Shown here one piece after another: positions 39,846-52,606 of a stretch of 64,000 nt of DNA. Under the pieces are notes generated by a model. That model saw only the letters and a list, made by a program, of their open reading frames with translations. It was not told the origin of the DNA and did not search any database. Positions within the stretch are counted from its first letter, which is position 1, and the number at the start of each line of letters is the position of its first letter. Source of the stretch: Eudromia elegans (lineage: Eukaryota > Chordata > Aves > Tinamiformes > Tinamidae); NCBI GenBank assembly GCA_003342815.1, contig PTEX01000231.1:586711-650710 (forward strand), read 5' to 3'. Made by a program: the position numbers and the translations under genes.

Positions 39846-42579
39846 CGCACCAACCCCCTTTTTTTCCTCTTGTTTTGCTCTTTCTGATATGAAACACGAA
39901 AGAGTAACATCAGAGAACTAGGCTTCTACCTTTCTAGCCAGGCTGCATGTTCCGTATAAAGATGAGATATCAAACTCTCTTTGGAGAACATCATGTGAGA
40001 GGTTAACTGGCAGGACTAATTGTCCCAGCTGATTTCTATTCCCTGGATACACAAGGCCTCGATGTGCAACCTCAGCCCCATGCATCTCCACAACCCACTA
40101 ATGCAGATGGATCCACTATTCCTAACTCTAGGTTTCTCCCAAACAACTTCCAAATATAGATCCCTCATTTAACCCTATCCTGGCCATCGTGACTCTCTTC
40201 TACCTCTTACCCGAAGACCAGCTTTCCTAACTACCTGGACAAATTCCCTTCCGAGTCTACCTCGGTGTTTCCCAATAACATGGTTTCCTACAAACAGCTT
40301 TCAGAAACAGCCTTGGTGTGGAAGCGAGGGGCACAGGCTCAGCACAGGAATTTCTTATCCATAAACACATACAAGCTACAGGTTTGTTTGTTTTTAAACA
40401 TACTTTTGAAGGCAGTCCCTGTGGTACGCTTAGCTATTCACCTCCAGCAAATCCTGGACTTCCTTTGAAGCCCGAGGCCGGAGAGCCTCTCCAGACTTCC
40501 GCTCTGCCTGGCCGCTTTCTGGTGGCAAATACTCCCTCTTGCTCGAGGAAGCCGTTTCTTTTGTGACCATGAGAAGCACCTTAGCTCGCGGTTTCACAGA
40601 GCGCTGGCCAGCGACCATCTAAATATAAACGTGCGGGTTTGACACTTCTGGTTTGTCTGTCTGCTCACAAAAGAACTGCGAGTATTAACCACTTGTGTAG
40701 CTCAGGAGTTCATTGTTTGGCCATAGGGTGATCGTATCTGTATGGCAGAAAAGCAAAATATACTGTTGTGGGCAATTTGAAATATTGGTAGTTTAAAATT
40801 AAACTGCTGCCTTCTTGAGAGGATTCTGAGTTCCTCTTCTCACTAATTTTCCTGCTTTGCTCCCGCCAGCCTTCAATCCCATGTCAAGGCCAACTACTCT
40901 TTGAGCCAAGGCAAGCTAGATAGAGCTTGCTTCATATCCTATTTATGCTCCTCAAGGTAAAAGGGGTCACCAGAGAATGATTTAAGAAGCATTTTTCTCC
41001 CTGACGCTTTCCCATGACTTCTGTGGTGCTTTCTGGCCTCGTCAGCATGACGGCTCTGAGCCGCTGCAGCCTCCTTCCAACCCCTTCCTCCCCCCAGGGC
41101 AGGAGCTGCCACTTCGGAGCCGTAAACACTCAGTGTTCCCTAAATACCACATTGCGATTAGCTCTGCAACGCCATTTCGCTGTGCAAAGGAAAGGGAATT
41201 AAAGGAAAGGGATAATGTTGTTCTATCTGCCCCCTCCTTGCTGTCATTTTACATCATCCCTGAATCATTTTCCTAATTCACCAAGGAATCCAGCTCGCTC
41301 TGGAGTTTACATTATTTTGCTGCAGCAGCCTTCTGTGCTAAGCTTTTCCAGCAGCCTGTCATTAGTTACTTATAATATCTCTAGCTGCATGCTCTGCTTT
41401 GCTCCGCAATTAAATAGCTCATTTCCCCTAGATCTGTACCAACAACAGGAAGCACACACAGGCATTAGATTTTTCTGCAATTTCAGCTATCCAGACTGGT
41501 GCATCCCAGGATCTCTCGATGTGAGTGGAAGCGTTCCAGAAAACGCAGATATTTTACAATACCTTTTGAAAAGATCAGAAGTTCCCATACTGTGCAGTAC
41601 TGCAGCGCAGCAGGAGCAGCTGAGTGAGTAAACATAATAAACAAATAAACAATGTTAAGTGCTTTTTCTCTTTAATGTACAGTGGTGCTTACTTCAGGGT
41701 CTCCAAATTCCAGTATCCAATACGTTAGCGAATGACAGGAAAGCCAAGTTCAGTCTTCGGAGGTGGTTTTACGCTTATGGCATAAAGGAATCACATCTAA
41801 GGCAAATTCCGCTTTCTGGAAGCTTTAAAAGTTGCCTAAAAAATCTCCTTCCCTAATTAGAGATAGGGAGAGCAGTAATTGCCATCTGCTGGCCGAGCCA
41901 GGAACGGTCTCGGTCCGCAGTTTATTTCTTATGTGGCTAAATTTGGAAATGGATTTGAGCGGAGCAGCCAGTGCAGCCTGGGAGCGGGGCAAGGCGGGCG
42001 CAGCTGAGGCAGGGGCGGGTGCGCTGCCCTGCGCCCCAGGAAAGGGATGAGGAAAGGGGGAAGGAGTAAAGGTTTCGAGGTCTGGGTCTCTCCACTGCAT
42101 TTAGCTGCGGTGTTGAGTTAAAAACAGGCCAGGTGGCAAAATGATTCTGCTCTTCTGGGAACTGAACTTGAGATTTTACACTTTTGAGGGATAGAAACCC
42201 TCTAGCTCTGGGTAGAAGGTACCTACTGTGTCTCATGAGCTTTTTGTATGAGAGAAAAAAAGAAGAAAAAAAAAGAATTTCCATTGACAAAAGACAGTAG
42301 GGAGGAAGCGCAAGCCTTGCTGCAGGGAGAAGGCAGCCCCCTCTCTGCAAGCTTTTGTCTGCAGATCAGCACTGGTTTGAGGTGGCAGGGAGCCACTGCA
42401 GTGACCCCTGCCCCTTCTCATCCCAGGTAGCACCAGAGAGGTGCAGAGTAGGTTTCTTCAACTCCATCTTGTCTGAAAACCTGCCATGAGGGGGTGCAAG
42501 GGAATGGGTAGACTCCTAGAAGGCCGTGGCTGGATTCCCCCTCTGGGATTCCCCCTCCTCACGCTGGATACAGCCAGCC

Positions 42580-43110
42580 CTCAGCCTCTCCATGTGCAGC
42601 CTCTGCTCCAGCCCCCTGGCCATCATGGTGGCCTGGCCCTCCCCGGACTCTCTCGAGTTTGTAAATACCCTTTTGGCACTGAGGAGGGCAGGGACAACTC
42701 AACACAGTGCTCTCCACGAGCCCCACCAGCACAGAGGCATGGGCCCATCGAATGCAGAGGAACAGGCCCTCAACCTCCTCACTGTGCCAGCTACGCGCTC
42801 TCGCTAAAGGGATTAGTCCTCACTGCTGCAAGAGACACTGCAGACTGCAGCCATCCCATTGCTCACCAGCATCTTTCTACAGAGCTGCTTCCTCTCCTGC
42901 ATGTCCCCAGCCTGTACTGGCATGCATGGGGTTAACCCTCCCAGGGCAGGATTTTGCATTTACCATCGTTGAACTCTGTGAGGTTTCTGTTGACCAGTCA
43001 GAAGTAATTTGCCCAGCTGGAATTGGCCAATTTTCTTTCAGAACTACTGATTTCTCCAATTTGGTGTCATCCTTGACCTTCATGGGGGCGCAAACCATCC
43101 CAAAAGTGAT
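42580..43110 (-). mobile_element. degenerate CR1 LINE fragment
   Basis: This is a divergent minus-strand CR1 copy covering a more 5' part of ORF2 than the other copies. Read on the plus strand, 42655-42735 parallels the CR1 stretch around 'cttgtactggggagcccagaa' and 'cagtactccaggtg'. At 42905-43060 the more upstream landmarks follow: 'cagcctgtactggcatgca', 'attttgcatttaccatcgtt', 'gaactctgtgaggtttctgt' and 'ccaatttggtgtcatcc'. Their order fits one element lying in reverse. Many substitutions and short deletions leave no usable frame, although the GC-rich composition creates chance open frames on the plus strand (for example 42486-42935). Boundaries are approximate. Confidence 0.75.
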
Positions 43111-46100
43111 TGTTAAAAAGAGTTAAACAGCATCAACACAGTAATTCTGAGCTGGAGGACAGTCACTCATGACTGGATGACATGATTGTCTTAGTCTTGG
43201 GTTTCTGGATCTTCTCTCTGCAGAGGAAATACTTCCCTCTGCAGAATTATCATCTCTCTGAAATCATTCCTATTCCTAAACACATAAGATGGCTCTAAAG
43301 GTCTTTCCCAATGAACACAGAACTGAACCTCTGTCCTCATTCTAGAACTCCAGGGTGAAGCACCAACCTGTTCCTGCTCTCACAGGTATGGCAGTTTATT
43401 TTCCCACATTCGGGGAAATCGCATGGGCCTGCCCCCCTGGCACGCACCGGGTGAAGGTTACCTTCAGAGAAACCCCTCTCCGGATCACATCGTCCCAGGC
43501 CAAACGATCTCCTGGTCCGAGCTCAACATGGTTGTCTCACGCGGTCTTGTGGCAACTGAAAAGTTGAAATGGGCAGGAGTCGAAATGTCCCAGTAAAGCG
43601 CTTTGTTTCCACTTAGCTGGATTCCTTTGGCTTATGAAATGATGTTAGCATTGTCAGCATGTTGCCCTGAATATCCAAGTATGAAAAGTTTCCATAGTCC
43701 CAAATCAAGTTTCTCCCTCTAGCCGCAGAATTTTCTTTCAACGGGAAATTTTGGCCTTTCTTTTTGATTTGGAACAAAACAAGGTTGGCAAATGTTGCAA
43801 TTCCATTTTCCAGACAGCTCATACTTCATCACAGACTGATTATGAAACGCCAGCGTGTTTGTTTGGACAGGGGAGGCTCATATCACTTGCAAACACTCGC
43901 CTCACGAACGCGGTAGTGGGTATCTTCGTTCATACAACTGCTAATCCTTAGTGATCCCGCTCAGATCCCGCTCTCTCTCAGTAAGAGGCGAGGATGGTGG
44001 TGAGCTTAGTAGCATTTTCTAGTGCATGGAATCTGGATCCAGAAATTCTCATATCCCATACCTGAGCTATTGGTCTCAACCAACAGCCCTTTTAATCAGG
44101 CGAGTACTTCTTGGCAAGCACAAGGAACAGGGAATGACGATCCGCCGAACAAAGGAACAGGAACGCTTGTTCTCATTAAGGGCTTCCCTTGGATGCTGCT
44201 CGGCCGCAAGGAGCAAAAGGCTTCTCCGGGGCAGGCCGTGCTCGACGCCTGTCTGCAGCAAGCCAAGGCAAGTAAACAGCAGTCCTCAAAGGTCAAGATC
44301 TCAGGCACCTTGGGGTTTTTCTCTTTAAGGAGAAGCTCTGAGGATGTGGGAAAGCCAGGTTCAGTGTAGCTCAAGAGAACCACCCCCACGCTCTGCCTCA
44401 ATCTCAGCAAGGGCTTTTCATTTATACTGTGCTTTTCACACAATATAAATAAGCCTAGCACAGGGCTTCTGGCACCCTTCTCTGAGGAACCTAGGTATTA
44501 CTATCCTGCACAAAACAAATAACTGTAAATCTTCAAAACTGGTTCTTCCAGAGGGTAAGACTGTGATTTGAATCACTGTTCAAGCACAGAACTGGGAATG
44601 CTGACCTGATAAAGAATTTGGCACCTGCATTACAATCCCAGAATATGCTTTAAGGCAAATTCCCCCAGTGAGTCAGCTATAAAAAAAAGTAAACAAGAAA
44701 AGCTTTCTTATTTCTATTAAGAGTCTCAGTGGGCTCTAAGACCTTTTATGAATGGTGAATGCTCCTTACATAGGAATGAAACATCACTTCAACATGTGAC
44801 CCTTGAGGTTATGTGTGAGTGTAGGGGCAGGTCTCTTTGTATATTGTGTATAATATATGAGAAAAGAGCTTAAAGATCTTACTCCAGTTTTCATTTTAGA
44901 ACCCATGATTCCCTCTCCCATGCAAATAACACTTATTTTATGTAAACATCAGTCCTCATGTAGGCCTCCAAACTATTTTAGCAGATAGGACTAAGTGTAA
45001 TATATCAACTATTTTCACATCCCTTTTTTTCTTCCTTATAAGTAAGATGCCTAGATAAGTCCCTAAGAGAAAAGTTGGAAAACCAGATTTCTGGTCTGGT
45101 TTCTCATTCCTGTTTCTTGCTACAAGAAAATACCTACTTTGAAGCTATGTCTTAACAGCCGGCCTGTTCTTTCTTAACACTCATTTGTTTTGCTGACAGA
45201 GTTAGGACCATGGAAACTAGCTCTTTACCCACCAGGTTGAAAAGTTCATCCTGTTCCACATCTTCATGGAACAACAAAACTTTTCTGTGAACTCAACTCC
45301 CAGAATCCATTAGCAGTCTAGAACAGCTGGTGCCAACCAAATGCTGGCACCATTTTAATAAAAAACAAATTTTGACAATTTTTTTCCTTCTTCTCTGCTA
45401 GCATTTAATACTCTTTTCCTCAAGGCTTACTGCTCGGTAGCATAAATCCTCTGCCAGAGGCTCAAATTCCTGAAGGAGCATGATTTATCCTTGATAAAAA
45501 CCTGTGCATGAGGTGATCTTCAGGATGGATTTATTGTTTTGCAAGCAGCCTACATGCTGAAAAAGCCTATCACTTACCACTCGGTCTTATTATTCCTTTG
45601 ACTATTATTTTTTTTCTCAATGAGGAAAAATCTTTTTTTGTCTATACGCTAGGAGACAGCTCTTGCACTTGACCACGTAAGCCAATTCCCTTCTAGGAAC
45701 AGGAAAGAAAGAAATAACTGAGAAACTTAATGGCCTATAGCTTTCTTCGAAAAAAATCAGCACAGGTCTAAAATGAAATTTAAAGTATTTTTCATAACTG
45801 AGGAAAACAGCTAAATCTGCTTTCAAGAGATTTGAGAATGGTACTAAGAGGCAATGTTAGCTTTCCAAACATAAAATACTACCATGCGATATTTGTGCTC
45901 ATGCTCATACTAGAAGAACAACAACTTAATATTTTATTCATGTTCATTACACAAAAGCATTCAACGCAGCTTAAAAGCCTTATTCATAGCCATAGCTCCA
46001 CAGCATCTGGGAGGAGAGAAAGTCTCTTACAAAAACTTCATAGCAGAGAAAATAATTCCAGCTATAATGAAAGCCACACAAGGAGGCCTGTCAGAAGGTC

Positions 46101-49100
46101 ATAGCACGTGGAGAGGAGACCTTTTCAGGAAATTTCCCAAACATTACTTTGAAGGTCACCTTAAACCCCGACTGAAGAGAGCACTTAGTATTTGGCTGGA
46201 GGACACACAAATGACCCAGTGCTGCGTTTCCTACCACGAGGGCTGGCTGCAGGGGTCCGTGCTGACCGGCCGCACCGTCTCTCTGAGCCCTGCAAAGTAA
46301 ATCACAGTTTGGGAGGCTCCTCTTCCATCACCTCCCTTCCCAGCCGAGCGCTGCTGCCAGCTGCCCAGCTCCGCTGCAGCACACACAGCCTGGGGCCCCA
46401 AGCAAGGTGCACAAGAGAGGCCAGGACAGGCCACGCAAGCTGGGAGCTTGCAGCTCTCACGCTTCGCCTCCGCTTTCACAGCAAATTCCCTCTGAAGCAC
46501 AAGCCAGGCCGTCTAGTCTCTGCTGTTCCCATCCATAACACGGTGTTAAAAGTCATCTGCTTTACCAAGAAAGCTGCGATAAAGCTCACTGGCAACTGTA
46601 CGTACCTAAAAATGTTGGTTTTAGTAAAAAAAGTAATTCTCAAATCCCAGTACATCCTACAGATGTTACTCTCACTCCCCCCTGAAAAAAAAAAAGAGGA
46701 TTCTATTTTCTGCAAACAGGCAAAAGATTCCTTTTTAGCCTCTTTCTTCCTGGTGCATATGAAAAAACTAAGACCACATTTTAGGCTAAGACCATCATTA
46801 ACTATGTGGAGGCTTCAGCAGCATCAGAAGCCCCCTCACCTCTGGAAGAGGCCAAAGGCAAGAGGGGTGGGTACCTGTGCACCTAGGAGGAGATGCTCCA
46901 ACAGCTGTCTGACCTCCAAATCAGTTCCTTCTGCTTCTGAGCCCTTCTGCTCCCCCCTGGAGGCAGGAGCACAAGCAGAAACGGTCACTCTTCAGCAACA
47001 GGGCGCACTGGAGCTGAACAGCTGTTTGTCTTTCTGTGCTACAACAACCATCAAGCCCCTCGCTATCAAAAAGGAGTCTGAGAAGAAATGACGTTTCAGG
47101 GCATAAAGAAACAAAGCCCTGCAAACCTCCTCCTTGTTCTCCAAGGATCTCTTCTTTAAAAGCATGCCTAATGAGCAGAGAATTATTACCGTGTGCAAAG
47201 TAAGCAGGAGCTGAAAACCTATCACCTCTTGTGAATTAGGAGCTCATTAGTGTTTATTGGCATGCTGCATGAGCATTTTGGAGCGCCTCACGAGCTCTTT
47301 ATAATAAGCTGCTCTTGATTAAAAAAACCCAATGCGCTCCTATTTGCTCCTAGCAGCCACATGTGCTCAACGTTCCTTAGGGGGATGTTCAGCAGCTTGG
47401 TGTCCATTCAGGTTGCTAAACACCTTACATGTCTTTGTAGCATTGAAAACAGTCTCTGCAAGAGCATGACCAAAAAAAAATATATAAAAAGAGAAGCACA
47501 TTTTGCCCAACTATTTTCTTCTACGTCACTTCTGTGTTCCCTTCCTCATTTTCCCATGCAGAAGAGAGGAACTTATGAGTGTAACAGCTCAGTTTCAACC
47601 AGCAAAAAAATATTAGCCACTTGCACCTGACACTGAAAGGACATAATTACTCATGGTTGCTTTCTTCTTTTTAAATAGGAAAACAGCTATCCCAACCTAG
47701 GACAAGTAAGAGGTCTTTCTACCTAAAAAAAAAACAGGAGGGGAGGTAAGAGGCTTCCAACCTATCTCTTGATAACAGCTGGTGCCAAGTCCTAGTGTGC
47801 CTATCTAGGCAACAGCTGCAGCAGTCATTCACCAGGATAAAGCACCATCAGTAAATATCCTGCCTAGAGCCCCAACACAGCAATCAATGTAGGTTTAACG
47901 CATGCAAGAGAGAAAGAAACCTGGAGTAGCCTTAGCATTGATCCTATAGGCCTCTGTCCTAATCACAGACCCTTTCTACTACATGCATCCTGAGTGCAGT
48001 TTCATCTCTGGCCTCCTTTTCCACAGAGTCCACGTTAACATCAGGATAAAGGAAGGTAAAACTAGATTTTTAAACTCATCTTACTTTGCATTACATCCTC
48101 GTGTACGTGAAAAATCTAGCTATTACCTGTCACTCAGATACTCGCAGGCAACGCAGCACAAGGCACACTGGTGTGATGCCTTAGAAGACATAACCCTGGA
48201 GGGGACAGGACAGCTCATTAATACCATGTCATCTTTTGGTTCTGTTCCTGATATCTGGTTTGTCTCCTGACACAATCTCGGCTCTTGATTTCTTGCTTCA
48301 GTTTCTCTTCTGTGACTTTCATTACAGTGATCAGCTGAATGGAGAATTTAGCAAGCACTGGTCAGTACAGAATACAGAAGATACCTGTGAAAGACAGGGA
48401 AAAATCAAACATATGCTCATCGGCAGAGTAGAAAGGGATGAGCGTCAACATCATCTAGAGCAATGAAGGAGAAGAAACTACTTCTTGCCAGCACAAAGAG
48501 ATTTGGGGACAAACAATGAGAAATGGGTCACAGAAGCTGCAGTTAGTCTCATACAAGAGGATAAAATTGTAGTAATAAACATAGGAGACATTTAGTGCCC
48601 ATATAAAAATGTTTTCGTTTATGAGAATGAGAAAATCTTGACTTTAGAGGTGTTATATCTTAGGAAGGAATTAAGGAGTTACCAAGGGTGAGACATACTG
48701 AGAATGTGGGGGAGAACCATTAGCCATATCTGTTTTCCACTATCTCCTGCTGGAGTCCTTGCCCCTGCTTGCCATGGGGCATTTATCTCAGAGAAGCTGA
48801 AAAAAAAAGAAGTTGACAGAATACGATTGAAAGTCAAAGAAAATGAGCAAAGAACTTGGAGCAACCCGTGAGCACAGCACTATGAATTTTCCCTCTCCCA
48901 ATCTCCATGTCTTGGCTCACCCAGCGCCGAGGTCCACCTCTTGCTGTCACCTCCGAAATACCCAACTCCCAACCTCCCACAGGAGGTCTCCCAGCAACCC
49001 ATGTCCTTCCAAGGTGCCTTTGCCAGCTCTTCCCCTCATCTCTTGCACAGATGCACAGCAGTAAAGGTCTATCTGTATGCATCAGCCCGGTCTTTCACTG

Positions 49101-49984
49101 GGAAATACTAACCTGTTGGAGAAGGCAGTCCTCTACAGGCTTTGCATTCAGGAGCTCCATGTTTCCTCTCGCTTGTATATTTTCAGGAAACCTGACTCCT
49201 GGTACAACTGACCTATTTCTCAGCTGTGTCTTGATTGCATCTGGGATATGTCAGCACTGGCATAGGTAGTTTAGCAGCCTCCAAGAGGAGATAAATTGCA
49301 CTGGTGACAGAACTATCTGCACCGTACTCTACATGTATTACACGTGTCAACCTGTACTGTGCATAGCTAACATTTTCCACTACTTTCTATTTAATATTTA
49401 AAATGCCTTCGTAACACAACTCTGCTCTGGTTTCCTTCTCTATGCCTGATAACCTCGGGGATGAGCTGTGCTCCTCTCTGCCTTCTGTCCTGCCTGCAGT
49501 CAGTGCTATACCTGTCTATTCTCTAAACTGTCCTCCCTTCACACTCTCCTAACTCTGCCCAGTTGCAACCAGGTTGGGGAGGGGGGAGGAAACCCATCAC
49601 CCTCAAGCACAGAAAGTACTAAGTGAAAACAAATAAGGTTGCTAAGGAACGGAAAAGATAAACCTACAAAATCCAGGAAACGGGAGGGAGTTCATATGTT
49701 TCTCTCAGATACAGAGGGCTCATTTCGCTCTCTGCATCCTCTGTCATTTTATGTTCCCACTGAGCTAGGGCTGGGGCCTTGCCCAGCACTGAGACCCGCA
49801 GACCACAGACCACAGGAGCCAGGCACATGGTGTCACTCAGCAAAATCTGCCTTTTAGAACTTGCACCACGCCAAAAGCCAAGTACACTCACAGCACAGGT
49901 AAACTCCAAGTTCCATGCATGTCATCAATTACCTTAGCTAGGCTACCATCACTGAAGATAACAGCGGCAACAATGGTGCCCACA

Positions 49985-50230
49985 GCGCGGGGTTGGCAAA
50001 GTTAACATGGGAAGTGAGGGTGCCCAGAGGGCGCAGGCTGTATCCCATGGGAAACAAGCGTGCCGAGGGTGCAGGCTGCACCCCGGGCAGCGCGGCCCCG
50101 CGCCTTGCCCACCCACACGCACCCACGGCCTGGGCAGCACTGGAGCTGCGTGGCCGAGGCAGCTCAATCCCCTTTCCTCAGGCAGGTTTGGCTCCCGGCC
50201 ACGCTGCTGCACCTGACGTTTTCTCACGCT
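49985..50230. other. small GC-rich, CpG-containing islet
   Basis: About 245 bp of GC-rich sequence with many CpG and CCCG/GGGC motifs, in otherwise AT-rich DNA about 2.4 kb beyond the RPF2 stop codon. It contains two imperfect tandem units (about 50020-50058 and 50059-50084) sharing 'gaggg' and 'gcaggctg' blocks. There is no gene-like frame with recognisable motifs. It could be a distal regulatory island, a repeat remnant or a cryptic promoter. Confidence 0.5.
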
Positions 50231-50484
50231 TTAGGGGGCTGTGGGAAATAAAGAGCACGCTGCTAAAAAGGCGTTATATTCAGCCCCAGTATCTCTGTTC
50301 ACCTTGAGTTACATCAGATAAGCAAAATGAAGCAATCGGCTCTGATGCAGAGGGGTGGCTGTACATGCTGTACGCTTGGAATGGCACTGGCCTCCACTTC
50401 AGGGACTTAATCACTGCTTCACTGCAAGGCTGTAACTGCCCCGGAAGGTGGTGAAAGCTGCTGCTAATCTGGCTTGATCCTCAT

Positions 50485-51112
50485 GTGGGATCAGAGCAAC
50501 TCCTGCAGATCACCTAGTCCAACCCCCCTGCTCCAGCAGTGACCCCTACAGCACAGGGTGGCATCCAGGTGGGTTTGGAAGATCCACAGAGAAGGAGACT
50601 CCACAGCCCCTCTGGGCAGCCTGGTCCAGGGCTCTGGCACCCTCACGGGAAAGAAGTTCTGCCTCACATGGAGGTGGAACTGCCTGGGTTGCACCTTGTA
50701 CCCGTTACCCCTTGTCCTGTCACTGGCCACTACCAAGAAGTTTGGCCCCCTCCTCCCTACATTCACCCCTCTGGTATTTGTACATGTTGATCAGATCCCC
50801 TCTCACTCTTCTCCAGGCTAAACAGGCCCAGCTCGCTTAGTCTTTCCTCATACAATAGATACTTCAATCCATTAATCATCTTTGTTGCTCTGCGCTGGAC
50901 CCTCTCTAGCAGCTCCACATCCCTCTTGTACTGCGGAGCCCAGAACTGCACCCAATACTCCAGGTGTGGCCTCACCAGGGCTGAGCAGAGGGGCAGGATC
51001 CCCTCCCTCGACCTGCTGGCAACGCTCCTCCTGGTGCAGCCAGGATCCCATTGGCCTTCTTGGCCACGCGGGTACACTGCTGACTCATGGTTAACTTGTT
51101 GTTTCTACTTCC
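50485..51112 (-). mobile_element. CR1 LINE 3' fragment
   Basis: This minus-strand CR1 copy is truncated at its 5' end (right side). Read on the minus strand it gives the ORF2 tail: NKLTMSQQC, then [35 protein letters not shown] and [11 protein letters not shown] in one frame. In the next frame come [25 protein letters not shown] and LPRGAVESPSLWIFQTHLD. At least two frame changes (near 51060 and 50770) break the frame. The 3' UTR ends near 50485 without the octamer tail seen in the 1.7 kb copy, so the extreme 3' end is lost or diverged. It lies about 1.5 kb downstream of the RPF2 stop codon, in the same orientation as RPF2. Confidence 0.92.
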
Positions 51113-51864
51113 CACCTCCAAGTTTGCACACCAGTGGCACTGCTTCGATGAATACAATTTATCAGAAATGGCAAATTATAATCTTTTACTTTGCACACAA
51201 GTCAGCAACTAGGAATTCCTCAGGCATATGGCTATAGACTGGAGAAAAGGAACACAGACAGCAGTGCTTTTTCTTGCATAATGATGCAAAACAAAAATAA
51301 TTTAGGTGAAAATTTAAAGACAATTGAGGATCTTTTTGAGGATATATACCTAACACAAAAAATATTATATACATAGTTATGGATCCTCAATAAGGCCCTA
51401 AATGCTTGAAGACCTTTGGATATCACATTGAGAATTTGATCAGATCAGCACAGCAAGAGCATCACATGTGGCATTTACACAGCCACAATTACAACTTCGC
51501 TCTTTCACAAGGAGAGCAAATCTGCCCAGCAGCTCCCTTCTGGGATGCAGGAGACAAGTAAAAAGACGAAGAATTAAAAATGTGTAAGTTGTGTTCAGGA
51601 TATACATTTTTCATCATAACTATGCTGCAAGCAGAAAGTAACAACTTCCAATGTGACAAGCAAAAAAAGCTATTTTTTATGTTCCAAAATGTAGAACGAC
51701 ACATTGAACTCTGCAGCTCTTCTCTATTAGCTGAGTCTTTAACTGACTCTTCGCTAAATCACTTAATCACATCGACTCTTGGGCATAAACTTAAGAGGAA
51801 AGCAGATTGCAAATTCAGGTAAGAAGAAAAGACTTGGAGCTTTCATAGTTTCTACATGTTCTGT

Positions 51865-51886
51865 AAAAAAAAAAAAAAAAAAAAAA
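51865..51886. repeat. poly(A) tract
   Basis: 22 consecutive A between the CR1 fragment and the RPF2 3' end, with no recognisable retrocopy upstream. Confidence 0.9.
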
Positions 51887-52168
51887 GGAGCCTGATATAC
51901 TTAATAAAAAGACTAAGTTACATTTTCCTCTTGCATTCTAAGCACAAACCAAGCACTAACGATTAACTTTCAAACCATAAAGGTTCCATTTATGCACAAA
52001 GCAAACATTAGGTACTTTGCTACTATAGTGATGAATGTAGTAAAAACACCTTAATCACTCCTGATTCTGCAAGTGTAAAGTAGGGCTTGCTGCAACAGTT
52101 AAAACAGTCTGGCCTCTGACACAGGCACCTATCTGTTAAGACTTCATACTTAAGAAAAAGTGTTATAA

Positions 52169-52174
52169 TTTATT
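52169..52174 (-). terminator. RPF2: putative RPF2 polyadenylation signal
   Basis: On the minus strand AATAAA reads at 52174-52169, 433 nt after the RPF2 stop codon, followed by a U-rich stretch suitable for cleavage. A weaker ATTAAA at 52424-52419, about 185 nt after the stop, could give a shorter 3' UTR. Transcript evidence would be needed to say which is used. Confidence 0.5.
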
Positions 52175-52606
52175 GAATATTGCAGTTGTGCAAAAACTGA
52201 AATACATAAACAATAAATGAACCCCAAGTCATATTGCTTAAATTATGCATATATACTATTTGGTCCTGGGCATAATTTTTAAGATGAGTTGATTGTGTGT
52301 TCCTAATACAAGAGCCACAAAGCTTTTTTGGGAAATGAGTCACCTGCTTGACTAGCATGTTTGCTAGTACCAACAGAGCGCTCAGCTTCAGAAAAATGAG
52401 TTATATCACATTCCTTCTTTTAATAACCACGTTCCATTTAAAAGCTTAATATTCCTATATTCACTTTCAATGCAAAGTAATCAGAAAGATTTTTTTTATA
52501 AAACTAAAGTTAACTGCAGCTGAATCTTCCATGTCTGATGCATGTATGTTACAGCAAATATGTTAAACTTGAAGGTAAGAAATGCTTTCAAAGCTGTTGC
52601 AGACCA
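52175..52606 (-). other. RPF2: RPF2 3' UTR (predicted)
   Basis: AT-rich sequence between the RPF2 stop codon and the first canonical AATAAA. No splice pattern or second gene is visible. The length depends on which polyadenylation signal is used. Confidence 0.5.

Larger units (their letters stand above)
31971..52168. other. intergenic region between SLC16A10 and RPF2
   Basis: About 20 kb of mostly AT-rich DNA separates the SLC16A10 promoter from the RPF2 3' end. I recognise no protein-coding exon of a known family and no tRNA or snRNA gene. It holds two minus-strand CR1 fragments (42580-43110 and 50485-51112), short simple repeats and a GC-rich islet near 50.1 kb. Several stretches (about 34.9-35.2, 41.2-41.4 and 47.2-47.35 kb) have mixed composition dense in transcription-factor-like motifs. 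Open frames longer than 100 codons in 41-47 kb show no family features. Distal control elements of SLC16A10 could lie here, but that is speculation. Confidence 0.8.
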
